64,000 bases of DNA from Betaproteobacteria bacterium (GTDB lineage Bacteria; Pseudomonadota; Gammaproteobacteria; Burkholderiales; SG8-39). The notes under the pieces were generated by a model. It ran no database searches. It was not told where the DNA came from and was given only the letters and a program-made list of their open reading frames with translations. Where the stretch lies: positions 310,001 to 374,000 of the forward strand of contig SCTY01000068.1 in the NCBI GenBank assembly GCA_004297625.1. Direction: 5' to 3'. Below are positions 14,927-23,497 of the stretch, piece after piece. How positions within the stretch are numbered: position 1 is the stretch's first letter; the number at the start of each line of letters is the position of its first letter. Both the position numbers and the translations under genes were made by a program.

Positions 14927-17515
14927 ATGAGCCAAACGCAGAGGCAAAACGCCGTAACCCCCGGAGCAGTCAGCGGAAGTGGGCGACCCTCACCGGACCT
15001 TCCGGGCACCACTGCCATGATGCAGCAGTATCTGCGCATCAAGGGCGAGCATCCGGACATCCTGGTGTTCTACCGGATGGGGGATTTCTACGAGCTGTTC
15101 TACGACGACGCCGAGAAGGCGTCGCGGCTTCTCGACATCGCGCTCACCTCGCGCGGCGCCTCGGCCGGCGCGCCGGTGAAGATGGCGGGCGTCCCGGTGC
15201 ATGCGGTCGAGCAGTACCTCGCGAAGCTGGTGAAGCTCGGCGAGTCGGTCGCGATCTGCGAGCAGATCGGCGATCCCGCCACTTCGAAAGGCCCGGTCGA
15301 GCGGCAAGTAACGCGCATCGTCACCCCGGGGACCCTCACCGATCCGTCGCTTCTCGAAGACAAGCACGACAACATCCTCCTCGCGCTGACGCGGGACAAG
15401 TCGACGGTCGGGCTGGCGTGGCTTTCGCTTGCCACGGGGACGCTTCGCGTGGCCGAGATCGTTCCGGAAAACCTGCAAAACGAGCTGCGCCGCATCGACC
15501 CGGCCGAGATTCTCGCCGCCGACGACACCGTGCTCGACGGCTACTTCGTCACACGGCTGCCGCCGTGGCAGTTCGATATTGAGTCGGGAAAAAAGAAATT
15601 ACTGAAGCAGCTCGGCGCGGCGACGCTCGCCGGCTTCGGCTGCGAGGATCTCGCCCTTGCGATCGGCGCCTGCGGCGCGCTGCTCGACTACGCCGGCAAG
15701 ACGCAAGGCCAGGCCCTCGCGCACGTGACCGCGGTCACCGCCGAGCGGGCCGGCGAATACGTGCGGCTCGACGCGGCAACGCGCCGCAATCTCGAGCTGA
15801 CCGAGACGCTGCGCGGCGAGCCTTCACCGACGCTTTTTTCGCTGCTCGACGAATGCGCGACCGGCATGGGAAGCCGGCTGCTGCGCCACTGGCTGCATCA
15901 TCCGCTGCGCGATCGTTCGCAGCTGGTGGAGCGGCACCAGGCGGTCGCTTGCCTCGAGAAACACGCACAAGTTATTTATGCCTTGCTGAGGCGCTGCGCG
16001 GATATGGAGCGCATCAGCGCCCGCCTCGCGCTGAAAAGCGTGCGGCCGCGCGAGCTGTCCGGGCTGCGGGACACGCTCGGCCTGCTGCCTGAAATCGCCG
16101 GCGCGCTTCCTTCGGGTTCGGCCCTTCTCGACGCGCTGCGTGCCGGCCTTTCCGTTCCACCCGAGTGCCAAGAGCTGCTGGTCAAGGCGCTGCAGCCCGA
16201 ACCGGCAGCGCGAGCGCAAGACGGCGGCGTCATCGCCGCAGGCCACAGCGCCGAGCTCGACGAGCTGCGCGGCCTTCAGTCCAATGCGAGCGACTTTCTC
16301 GTTTCCCTGGAAAGAAAAGAGCGCGAGCGCACCGGCATTCCGAACCTGCGCGTCGCCTACAACTCGGTGCACGGGTATTACATCGAGGTCACGAACGCGC
16401 ACGCGGCCAAGGTGCCCGACGACTATCGCCGCCGGCAAACGCTGAAGAGCGCCGAGCGCTACATCACCCCGGCGCTCAAGGCGTTCGAGGACAAGGCGCT
16501 CTCCGCCCGCGATCGCGCCCTGGCGCTCGAGAAGGCCCTGTACGAGGGCTTGATCGAAGACCTCAATCGTCACGTGGCGGCGCTGCAGAAGACGGCAAGG
16601 GCGCTCGCGCAAATCGACGTGGTTTGCGGCTTTTCGGGCATCTCCTTCAGGAGAAACTACGCCCGGCCGCAATTCGTCGACGAGACGGTAATCGAGATCG
16701 AAGCCGGCCGGCACCCGGTGGTCGAGGCGCAGATCGAGAACTTCATCGCCAACGATTGCCGGCTGTCGCGCACCCGCCGCCTGCTCCTCATCACCGGCCC
16801 GAACATGGGCGGCAAGTCCACCTACATGCGCCAGGTGGCGCTCATCGTGCTGATGGCGCATGTCGGCGCGTTCGTTCCCGCGGCGGCGGCGCGCATCGGG
16901 CCGATCGACCAGATCTTCACGCGCATCGGCGCGGCCGACGATCTCGCCGGCGGGCGCTCGACGTTCATGGTGGAAATGACCGAAAGCGCCGCGATCCTGC
17001 ACAACGCGACCGAGCGCAGCCTGGTCCTCATGGACGAAGTGGGCCGCGGTACGTCGACCTTCGACGGCCTGGCGCTCGCCTGGGCCATTGCCAAGCACCT
17101 GACCGAAAAAAACAGGTCGTTGAGCCTGTTCGCGACGCACTACTTCGAGCTCACGCGGCTCGCGCTCGAATACAAGGAGGTGGCGAACGTCCACCTCGAC
17201 GCGGTCGAGCACAAGGACACCGTGGTGTTCCTGCACGCGGTCGAGGAAGGGCCGGCGAGCCAGAGCTACGGGCTGCAGGTCGCCGGGCTCGCCGGCGTGC
17301 CCAAGCCGGTAATCCGCCAGGCGAAGAAGTACCTCCAGCTTCTCGAGGACTCGAGCGTGGGGCGCGGCGGACAGGCGGATCTCTTCATGAAAACCGCGGA
17401 AGTCGAAAGCGAGCCCGCTGCGGACCCGCTGCGCGAGGAGATGGCGAAGATCAATCCCGACGAGCTCTCGCCGCGCGAAGCGCTGGAGCTCCTGTACCGC
17501 TTGAAGCGCCTGTGA
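14927..17515 (+). CDS. mutS: DNA mismatch repair protein MutS
   Basis: An 862-aa mismatch-recognition ATPase. The mismatch-binding F-Y-E motif is F54-Y55-E56 (FYRMGDFYELF). Connector, lever and clamp domains follow. The ATPase domain has the Walker A GPNMGGKST near residue 625, then FMVEMTESAAIL, the Walker B VLMDEVGRGTSTFDG and FATHYFEL. The ATG at 14927 (MSQTQRQ) is preferred because related MutS proteins begin about 30 residues before MMQQYLRIK; in-frame starts at 14900 and 14873 also exist and no ribosome site decides. The gene overlaps the next one by one base (TGATG), indicating translational coupling. Confidence 0.97.
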   Translation: MSQTQRQNAVTPGAVSGSGRPSPDLPGTTAMMQQYLRIKGEHPDILVFYRMGDFYELFYDDAEKASRLLDIALTSRGASAGAPVKMAGVPVHAVEQYLAKLVKLGESVAICEQIGDPATSKGPVERQVTRIVTPGTLTDPSLLEDKHDNILLALTRDKSTVGLAWLSLATGTLRVAEIVPENLQNELRRIDPAEILAADDTVLDGYFVTRLPPWQFDIESGKKKLLKQLGAATLAGFGCEDLALAIGACGALLDYAGKTQGQALAHVTAVTAERAGEYVRLDAATRRNLELTETLRGEPSPTLFSLLDECATGMGSRLLRHWLHHPLRDRSQLVERHQAVACLEKHAQVIYALLRRCADMERISARLALKSVRPRELSGLRDTLGLLPEIAGALPSGSALLDALRAGLSVPPECQELLVKALQPEPAARAQDGGVIAAGHSAELDELRGLQSNASDFLVSLERKERERTGIPNLRVAYNSVHGYYIEVTNAHAAKVPDDYRRRQTLKSAERYITPALKAFEDKALSARDRALALEKALYEGLIEDLNRHVAALQKTARALAQIDVVCGFSGISFRRNYARPQFVDETVIEIEAGRHPVVEAQIENFIANDCRLSRTRRLLLITGPNMGGKSTYMRQVALIVLMAHVGAFVPAAAARIGPIDQIFTRIGAADDLAGGRSTFMVEMTESAAILHNATERSLVLMDEVGRGTSTFDGLALAWAIAKHLTEKNRSLSLFATHYFELTRLALEYKEVANVHLDAVEHKDTVVFLHAVEEGPASQSYGLQVAGLAGVPKPVIRQAKKYLQLLEDSSVGRGGQADLFMKTAEVESEPAADPLREEMAKINPDELSPREALELLYRLKRL

Positions 17516-18333
17516 TGCAGCTCGTCGACATCGGCGCGAATCTCACGCACGCCGCTTTCCGCGACGACCTGCCGCGGGTCGTGGAGCGCGCCCGCCAGGC
17601 GGGCGTCGCGCATATTGTAGTCACCGGCACCGCGGTCGACGAAAGCCTCGCGGCGACGAAAATCGCCGAACAGTTCGACTTGCACGCGACGACGGGCGTG
17701 CATCCCCACCATGCCAGGGACTGCGGCCCGCAGACGATCCCAGCCTTACGAGACATCGCGCAGCATCCGCGCGTGGTGGCCATCGGCGAGTGCGGCCTGG
17801 ACTTCAACCGCAACTATTCGCCGCACCCCGATCAGGAGAAGTGGTTCGTCGCGCAGCTCGAGCTCGGCATGGAGCTCGGCAAGCCGTTGTTCCTGCACTC
17901 CCGCGACGCCCATCCGAGGTTTTACGAGATTCTCAGGACGCACCGCGTTCAGAGAGCGGTCGCCCACTGTTTTACCGGCGAAAAGGCGGAGCTGCACGCG
18001 TACCTCGAGCTTGGCCTGTACGTCGGCATCACCGGCTGGATCTGCGACGAGCGGCGCGGCCGGCATCTTCTCGAGCTCGTGCGCGACATACCGCGCGAGC
18101 GGCTGCTGTTGGAAACCGACTCGCCGTATCTCACGCCGCGCGACCTGCGCCCTCAACCCAAGGCGCGACGCAACGAGCCGGCTTTTCTGCCGCACGTGCT
18201 CGAAGCCGTCGCGCGCGCTCTCGGCCGCGCGCCGGAAGAGGTGGCCGCCGAGACCACCCGCAACGCGCTACGCTTCTTCGGACTGCATGAATCTGGTTCA
18301 TCTACTGCTGCGCAGCGCCCGCTGGCTGCCTGA
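17515..18333 (+). CDS. TatD-family metal-dependent deoxyribonuclease
   Basis: A 272-aa TIM-barrel hydrolase. The first metal motif is altered relative to the usual HxH (DIGANLTHAAF). The remaining family motifs are present: TGVHPHHA, GECGLDFNRNYSP, FLHSRDAH, AHCFTGEKAEL and LETDSPYLTPR. The N-terminal DIGANL form is typical of the TatD subgroup proper. These enzymes are 3'-5' exonucleases thought to act in DNA repair or peroxide tolerance, in keeping with mutS directly upstream, whose stop codon it overlaps by one base. Confidence 0.92.
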   Translation: MQLVDIGANLTHAAFRDDLPRVVERARQAGVAHIVVTGTAVDESLAATKIAEQFDLHATTGVHPHHARDCGPQTIPALRDIAQHPRVVAIGECGLDFNRNYSPHPDQEKWFVAQLELGMELGKPLFLHSRDAHPRFYEILRTHRVQRAVAHCFTGEKAELHAYLELGLYVGITGWICDERRGRHLLELVRDIPRERLLLETDSPYLTPRDLRPQPKARRNEPAFLPHVLEAVARALGRAPEEVAAETTRNALRFFGLHESGSSTAAQRPLAA

Positions 18334-19738
18334 GCGGCCGGCCCTTGCCGTCGGCAAGCGCCCGGTTCGCACCTACCGTGAAACCGCGCGCCGCGTTGCC
18401 GGAATTGCATTTTCCCTTGTAAATAAATTCTCCTTGAAGCCGGGGGACCGCGTTGCGCTCGCGATGCGTAATTGCCCCGAGTACTACGAGCTCCTTTTCG
18501 GCTGCTGGCACGCGGGGCTCACCGCGGTGCCGATGAACGCCAAGCTCCATCCGAAGGAGTTTGCGTACATCCTGGAGAATTCGGGCGCCAGCCTCTGCTT
18601 CGTCACGCCGGACTTGCAATCGGCGGTGCCCGGCGGCATTGCGCCGGCGGAAGCGCTGAGCGACGAGGAATGCGCGCCCGCCGACGTGCGGCCCGACGAT
18701 CCGGCCTGGCTTTTCTATACGAGCGGCACGACCGGCGTGCCGAAAGGCGCGGTGCTCACGCACCGCAATCTTCTCTTCCAGACGCAGGCGTACCTGTGCG
18801 ACATCGACAAGCTCGGTCCGCAGGACGCGATCCTGCACGCCGCGCCGCTCTCGCACGGCTCGGGGCTCTACGGCCTGCCGCACTTCGCGGCCGGCGCGGC
18901 GAACGTGCTGCCCGAAAGCGGCCACTTCGATCCCGAAGAGATGTTCGGGCTGATGGAGCGCTGGCCGGCGAGCTCGTTCTTCGCCGCGCCCACCATGGTG
19001 GTGCGTCTGCTCTCCAGCCGCGCCGCGCGCACCCCGCAGGGTCTCAAAACGATCACCTACGGCGGCGCGCCGATGTACGTGGCGGACTCGCTGCGAGCGA
19101 TCGAGCTGTTCGGCCCTCGCCTCTACCAGCTCTATGGGCAGGGCGAGAGTCCCATGACGATCACGGGACTGCCTCAGCGGGAACACGAAGAAAGGACGCA
19201 TTTGGAAACCTGCGGCGTTGCGCGCACCGGCGTCGAAGTGAAAATCTTCGACGACAACGACAACGAGCTGCCGCCGGGGGAGCCCGGCGAAATCGTCACG
19301 CGCTCGGACTGCGTGATGGCGGGCTACTGGAAGAACCCGGAAGCGAGCGCACGCGCGCTGCGCGGCGGCTGGCTGCACACCGGCGATGTCGGCAGTCTCG
19401 ACGCGCGGGGCTACCTGACGATCATGGACCGCTCGAAGGACCTGATCATCTCGGGCGGCGCGAACATCTATCCGCGCGAGATCGAGGAAGTCCTGCTCAA
19501 GCATCCCGCGGTGCTCGAATGCTCGGTGGTCGGCCGCAAGCACCCGGAATGGGGCGAAGAAGTGGTCGCTTTCGTGGTGGTGCGAAAAGAGGTTTCCGTC
19601 GAAGAGCTCGAAAAGCTCTGCCTCGAGAACATCGCCCGCTTCAAGCGCCCGCGCGAATACCGCTTCGTGGACGCGCTGCCGAAGAACAACTACGGCAAGG
19701 TGCTGAAGACCGAGCTGCGCAAGCTCGCCGCTTCCTGA
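18287..19738 (+). CDS. AMP-forming acyl-CoA ligase
   Basis: A 483-aa member of the ANL superfamily that makes an acyl-AMP and then an acyl-CoA. Motifs: phosphate loop YTSGTTGVPKGA near residue 145, YGQGESP for adenine binding, GWLHTGDVG and DRSKDLIISGGANIYPREIEE (hinge), and the catalytic Lys in PKNNYGKVLKTELR near the C terminus. It is on the short side (usually 500-550 aa). The ATG at 18287 lies inside tatD, giving a 47-bp overlap, because the N-terminal MNLVHLLLRSARWLPERPAL is family-like. The substrate acid is not evident. Confidence 0.92.
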   Translation: MNLVHLLLRSARWLPERPALAVGKRPVRTYRETARRVAGIAFSLVNKFSLKPGDRVALAMRNCPEYYELLFGCWHAGLTAVPMNAKLHPKEFAYILENSGASLCFVTPDLQSAVPGGIAPAEALSDEECAPADVRPDDPAWLFYTSGTTGVPKGAVLTHRNLLFQTQAYLCDIDKLGPQDAILHAAPLSHGSGLYGLPHFAAGAANVLPESGHFDPEEMFGLMERWPASSFFAAPTMVVRLLSSRAARTPQGLKTITYGGAPMYVADSLRAIELFGPRLYQLYGQGESPMTITGLPQREHEERTHLETCGVARTGVEVKIFDDNDNELPPGEPGEIVTRSDCVMAGYWKNPEASARALRGGWLHTGDVGSLDARGYLTIMDRSKDLIISGGANIYPREIEEVLLKHPAVLECSVVGRKHPEWGEEVVAFVVVRKEVSVEELEKLCLENIARFKRPREYRFVDALPKNNYGKVLKTELRKLAAS

Positions 19739-19739
19739 C

Positions 19740-20255
19740 CTAGAAACCCAGCCCGAAGCCGAGAGCCAAGCCGTTGCGCCAGTCTTCCTCGGAGTCGTCG
19801 AGGAGGTACACCTCGCGCACCACGCCGTCGGGCGAGAGCTGCACGTTGAGCGACACCGGGATGCCGGGATCGCCGAAGTGGCGCATGTGCCAGGTCCAGA
19901 CGTCGCGCTGCATCCGGGGGAACTGGGTCGCCATGTAAGGCGGGCCGAAGAGGTCGCGCACCTGCTCGCCGCGCGTGGTGTTCGGAATGACCTTCGCGAC
20001 GTTCTCGTCGGTGAGGCGCTGCTCTACCGCGATCAGCCTGCCGTCGGTGCCCACGCGGGCGACGAAGGTCTTGCGGCCGAAAGGCTGGCGCGGGTAGTAG
20101 TACCACGTCTCGTTCGCTACCTGGCGCCTCTCCGCAGCGGCGCCCATGACGCGCTCCACGTCCGCGACGGAAGCGCCGGCCTGCAGGCCGCGCCCATCGA
20201 AGCTCGCGCAGCCGGCAACTGCGGCCGCGAGGCATAGGGCGAGTACGAGCTTCAC
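19740..20255 (-). CDS. Outer-membrane lipoprotein, SmpA/OmlA-like fold
   Basis: A 171-aa lipoprotein: signal peptide MKLVLALCLAAAVAGC with the lipobox VAGC (C16). The mature part opens with GLQAGASVADVERVMGAA and later TTRGEQVRDLFGPPYMAT, two copies of the SmpA/OmlA-type motif (small BamE-like fold). Aromatic segments ETWYYYP and VWTWHMRHFG are typical of these repeats. It probably sits on the periplasmic face of the outer membrane; exact role unknown. It ends 2 bp after the acyl-CoA ligase on the opposite strand and is followed upstream by fdxA. Confidence 0.82.
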   Translation of the reverse strand: MKLVLALCLAAAVAGCASFDGRGLQAGASVADVERVMGAAAERRQVANETWYYYPRQPFGRKTFVARVGTDGRLIAVEQRLTDENVAKVIPNTTRGEQVRDLFGPPYMATQFPRMQRDVWTWHMRHFGDPGIPVSLNVQLSPDGVVREVYLLDDSEEDWRNGLALGFGLGF

Positions 20256-20267
20256 CCCATGATTGAC

Positions 20268-20606
20268 CTACTCGCCCTTGCCGGGTTCCGGGGAAAAGTA
20301 CTTTTCGTACTTGTCCTGCACGCCCTTCCAGCTCTCGGCGTCGGCCGGCGCGGTGCCCTTGCGGGTGATGTTCGGCCATTTCACGGCGTATTCGGCATTG
20401 AGCTTCAGCCAGCGCTCGGCCCGGCCGTCCGCGTCGGGCAGGATCGCATTCGGCGGGCATTCCGGCTCGCAAACGCCGCAGTCGATGCATTCGTCGGGGT
20501 GAATGACCAGCATGTTGTTGCCCTCGTAGAAGCAGTCCACGGGGCACACCTCGACGCAGTCCATGTATTTGCACTTGATGCAATCTTCGGTGACGACGTA
20601 GGTCAT
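20268..20606 (-). CDS. fdxA: Seven-iron ferredoxin FdxA
   Basis: A 112-aa ferredoxin with a 3Fe-4S cluster motif (CIKCKYMDCVEVCPVDC) and a 4Fe-4S motif (CIDCGVCEPECP), followed by the characteristic C-terminal extension (ERWLKLNAEYAVKWPNI). It matches the FdxA proteins of proteobacteria in length and order. It carries electrons in the cytoplasm; partners are not shown. It diverges from the thioredoxin-domain gene with only 21 bp between start codons. Confidence 0.97.
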   Translation of the reverse strand: MTYVVTEDCIKCKYMDCVEVCPVDCFYEGNNMLVIHPDECIDCGVCEPECPPNAILPDADGRAERWLKLNAEYAVKWPNITRKGTAPADAESWKGVQDKYEKYFSPEPGKGE

Positions 20607-20627
20607 AGGCGCTAATTATAATTCCTC
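20607..20627. promoter_or_regulatory. 21-bp divergent promoter spacer between fdxA and the cnoX-like gene
   Basis: The spacer contains TAATTATAATT, which offers a TATAAT -10 hexamer on the plus strand (20617-20622) and another on the minus strand (20620-20615). Both -35 regions would have to lie inside the opposite gene. Transcripts would be nearly leaderless in the plus direction. Confidence 0.4.
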
Positions 20628-21434
20628 ATGGACGTCACGATCGCGAGCTTCGAGCAGGAAGTGCTCCAGGCCTCGGCGCAGGTGCCGGTGCTGGTGGATT
20701 TCTGGGCGCCGTGGTGCGGGCCCTGCCGCGCCCTGAGTCCCATTCTCGAGAAGCTGGAGCGCGAATACGCCGGGCGCTTCAAGCTGGCGAAGATCAATTC
20801 CGACGAGAACCAGGAGCTCGCCGAGGCCTTCGGCGTGCGCTCGATCCCCGACGTGATGGCGTTCCGGGACGCCAAGCCGGTCGCGCATTTCCTCGGCGCG
20901 CTGCCCGAATCCCAGGTGCGCGCGTTCATCGAGCGGCTGCTGCCTTCGGCTTCGGAGATCGAGCGCGCGAAAGGCGGCGAGGCGGCGCTGCGCAAGGCGC
21001 TCGAGCTCGACCCGCGCAACGATCTGGCGCGCCTCGATCTCGCCGAGCTCTTGATCGCCGAGCGGCGCGCCGAAGAGGCCGAAGCGCTTCTTGCCGAGGT
21101 GCAGGCGGACGCGAGCCTCGATGCGCGCCGCGAGGCGCTCGCCGCCGCGGCGGGCTTCGCCCGTCATGGCGGCGCCGCGAGCGAGAGCGAGCTCAAGGCG
21201 AGGCTTGCGGCGGCGCCCGACGATCCCGAGGCGCATTACGGGCTCGCCCAGCGGCATGCTGCCGCCAAGCGCTATCGCGAGGCGATGGAAGAGCTGCTCG
21301 CCATCGTGCGCAAGGACAAGGAATGGCGCGGCGGCGAAGCGCGCAAGCAGCTGCTGAACCTCTTCACGCTCGCGGCGGACCAGCCCGACCTCGTCTCCGA
21401 GTACCGTAGGAAACTCTCTACAGCGCTGTACTGA
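20628..21434 (+). CDS. CnoX/YbbN-type thioredoxin-fold co-chaperone
   Basis: A 268-aa protein with an N-terminal thioredoxin domain carrying an intact WCGPC active site (residues 28-32) and cis-Pro in SIPDV. About 150 residues of helical tetratricopeptide-like repeats follow (GGEAALRKALELDPRNDLARLDLAELL, in the order ALRKALELDP, AEALLAEV, AHYGLAQRHAAAKRY). This is the layout of CnoX (YbbN), which protects clients from over-oxidation and hands them to chaperones. Unlike E. coli CnoX, which has lost one cysteine, this copy should retain redox activity. Confidence 0.9.
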   Translation: MDVTIASFEQEVLQASAQVPVLVDFWAPWCGPCRALSPILEKLEREYAGRFKLAKINSDENQELAEAFGVRSIPDVMAFRDAKPVAHFLGALPESQVRAFIERLLPSASEIERAKGGEAALRKALELDPRNDLARLDLAELLIAERRAEEAEALLAEVQADASLDARREALAAAAGFARHGGAASESELKARLAAAPDDPEAHYGLAQRHAAAKRYREAMEELLAIVRKDKEWRGGEARKQLLNLFTLAADQPDLVSEYRRKLSTALY

Positions 21435-21462
21435 TTGCCGCTACAGCCGTAGTCCGGCTGCC

Positions 21463-23484
21463 GTGAACAATTCGGTTGCCACCCCCGGAACGCAACGTCA
21501 AGATAGATTTCCTGGTGCCTTGATTCCTCCAATGCTCCGACGCTTCGTCCCGCTCGGTCCCTCGCTCGTCATCGCGGGCGCGCTCGTGCTCGTCGCCGCG
21601 GCGGCCCTCGAAATGGCCCCGGCGCTGCGTGCCTGGTTCGCCGGCGACGCGCCGTGGCCGAGGGGCGCGCTGCTGGATGCGCTCGTCGCCGCTTCGGCGG
21701 TCCTGCTCGCCGCGGCGGTTCTCCTCACGCGCCGCTCGCTGATGCGCGCCGCCGCCGCCGAGCAGGCGGTGCGTGAAAGCGAGGAGCGCCTGCGGCTCGT
21801 CGCGAACAACGTACCCGCGCTCATTTCGTACCACGACCGCGAGCAGCGCTACCGCTTCAGCAACCGCACCTACGAGGACTGGTTCGCCATTCCCCAGGCG
21901 GACATGCACGGCCGCACGGTCGCCGAAGTGTTCGGAGCCGAAGCCCACGGCCGCATGCAGAAGAGCATCGAGCGCGTGCTCGGCGGCGAGCAGGTGGAAT
22001 TCGAGCTCACCACGGCGGTCGGCGGGCGCAGCCGCACGCTGCAGGTCAACTGCGTGCCGCAGCGCGCCCCGGACGGCGCGGTGTTCGGCTTCTACATGCT
22101 CGCGAACGACGTCACTGCGCTCAAGCGCGCGCAGGAGGACCTGCGTTTCGCCGCGATCCAGCTGCAGCACGACGCGCGCCGCCTGGAGTTCCTGGCCCAC
22201 CACGACACGCTTACCGGGCTTCCCAACCGCGCGATGTTCCACGAGCGCGCGCGCGAGGCCGTCGCCCACGCCCGCCGCCACGACAAGACCGCGGCGGTGC
22301 TGTTCCTCGATCTGGACAACTTCAAGGACGTGAACGACAGCCTCGGGCACGACGTCGGCGACGGGCTGCTCAGGGTGATCGCCTCGCGTCTTCGCGCCTG
22401 CGTGCGCGGCGACGATTTCGTGGCGCGCATCGGCGGCGACGAATTCTGCGTGCTGTTGCAGGACATCGCCGACCCGCGCGAGGCGGCGGCGGTCGCGCAG
22501 AAGCTGGTGCACGAGCTCGGCAAGGCATACCGGATCGGCGAGCACGCGGTCGGCTCGAGCGCGAGCATCGGCATCGCCTGCGTTCCGCAGGACGGCCACG
22601 AGGTCGGCATGCTGCTGCGCCTCGCCGACGCGGCGATGTACCGGGCGAAGCAGGCCGGGCGCAAGGGCTATCAGTTCTTCTCGGTGGTGCTCAACCAGGA
22701 CGCCGCGGCGGCGGCCGCGCTCGCCGACGAGCTGCGCGCCGGCATCGTGCACGGCGAGCTGTTCCTCGTCTACCAGCCGCGCATCGACATCGCGACGCGC
22801 CAGGTGGTCGGCGCCGAGGCGCTGCTGCGCTGGCGCCATCCGCGCTACGGAGTGCTTGCGCCCGAAGCGTTCTTGCCGCTCGCGGACGACACCGGGCTGC
22901 TCGTGCCCATCGGCGCCTGGGTGCTGCGCGAGGCTTGCGAGCAGGGCCGGCGCTGGCTCGACGCGGGAATCAGGCCGCTCAGCGTGGTGGTCAACGTCAC
23001 CGCGCGCCAGCTGCGCCACGGCAGCCTCGCGGAGCAAGTGCGCGCCGCGCTCGACTCGAGCCGCCTGCCGTCCGAGTCGCTGCTTATCGAGGTGCCGGAG
23101 ACCGTGCTGCGGCAGATCCCCGAGCAGCTCGAGGAAGCGCTTGCCGGCGTGGCGGCGGGGGGCGCGCGCCTCGGCGTCGATGACTTCGGTACCGGCTATG
23201 CCTCGCTTCCGATGCTGCAGCGCCTGCGCGTGAGCGCCGTATGCATCGACCGCAAGCTCGTGGCCGGCGTGCCGGGCGACAACGAACGCACGGGCCTTGC
23301 CAAGGCGCTGATCGCGCTCGCGCGCGGGCTCGACTTCGACGTCGTGGCGAAGGGCGTCGAAACGCCCGGGCAGCGCGAGTTCCTCGCCGAGGCCGGCTGC
23401 CGGGTGTGCCAGGGCGATCTCTTCGCCGCGGCGGGCCCCGCCGAAGAGGTCGAACCCATCCTGCGCGCCCCGCGCGCCGCGTAG
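21463..23484 (+). CDS. PAS-GGDEF-EAL protein with a degenerate EAL domain
   Basis: A 673-aa cyclic-di-GMP protein. Two N-terminal membrane helices (about residues 33-52 and 70-87) are followed by a PAS sensor (RLRLVANNVPALISYHDREQ), then GGDEF (ARIGGDEFCVLL intact) and EAL. In EAL, the metal and substrate residues EALLRW, VNVT, EVPE and VDDFGTGY are present. The catalytic Lys of KIDR is Cys (VCIDRKLV), and the Glu of AEGVET is Lys (AKGVET). The EAL part is therefore probably inactive or regulatory, leaving a diguanylate cyclase. The start is GTG at 21463; ATG at 21532 is a credible alternative. Confidence 0.92.
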   Translation: MNNSVATPGTQRQDRFPGALIPPMLRRFVPLGPSLVIAGALVLVAAAALEMAPALRAWFAGDAPWPRGALLDALVAASAVLLAAAVLLTRRSLMRAAAAEQAVRESEERLRLVANNVPALISYHDREQRYRFSNRTYEDWFAIPQADMHGRTVAEVFGAEAHGRMQKSIERVLGGEQVEFELTTAVGGRSRTLQVNCVPQRAPDGAVFGFYMLANDVTALKRAQEDLRFAAIQLQHDARRLEFLAHHDTLTGLPNRAMFHERAREAVAHARRHDKTAAVLFLDLDNFKDVNDSLGHDVGDGLLRVIASRLRACVRGDDFVARIGGDEFCVLLQDIADPREAAAVAQKLVHELGKAYRIGEHAVGSSASIGIACVPQDGHEVGMLLRLADAAMYRAKQAGRKGYQFFSVVLNQDAAAAAALADELRAGIVHGELFLVYQPRIDIATRQVVGAEALLRWRHPRYGVLAPEAFLPLADDTGLLVPIGAWVLREACEQGRRWLDAGIRPLSVVVNVTARQLRHGSLAEQVRAALDSSRLPSESLLIEVPETVLRQIPEQLEEALAGVAAGGARLGVDDFGTGYASLPMLQRLRVSAVCIDRKLVAGVPGDNERTGLAKALIALARGLDFDVVAKGVETPGQREFLAEAGCRVCQGDLFAAAGPAEEVEPILRAPRAA

Positions 23485-23497
23485 TAAATTGCCGGGG

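Noticed and set aside
16165..17514. Open frame extending tatD about 450 codons upstream through mutS
   Set aside because: The region is fully explained by mutS in another frame. TatD homology starts exactly at the ATG at 17515 with a TGATG junction.
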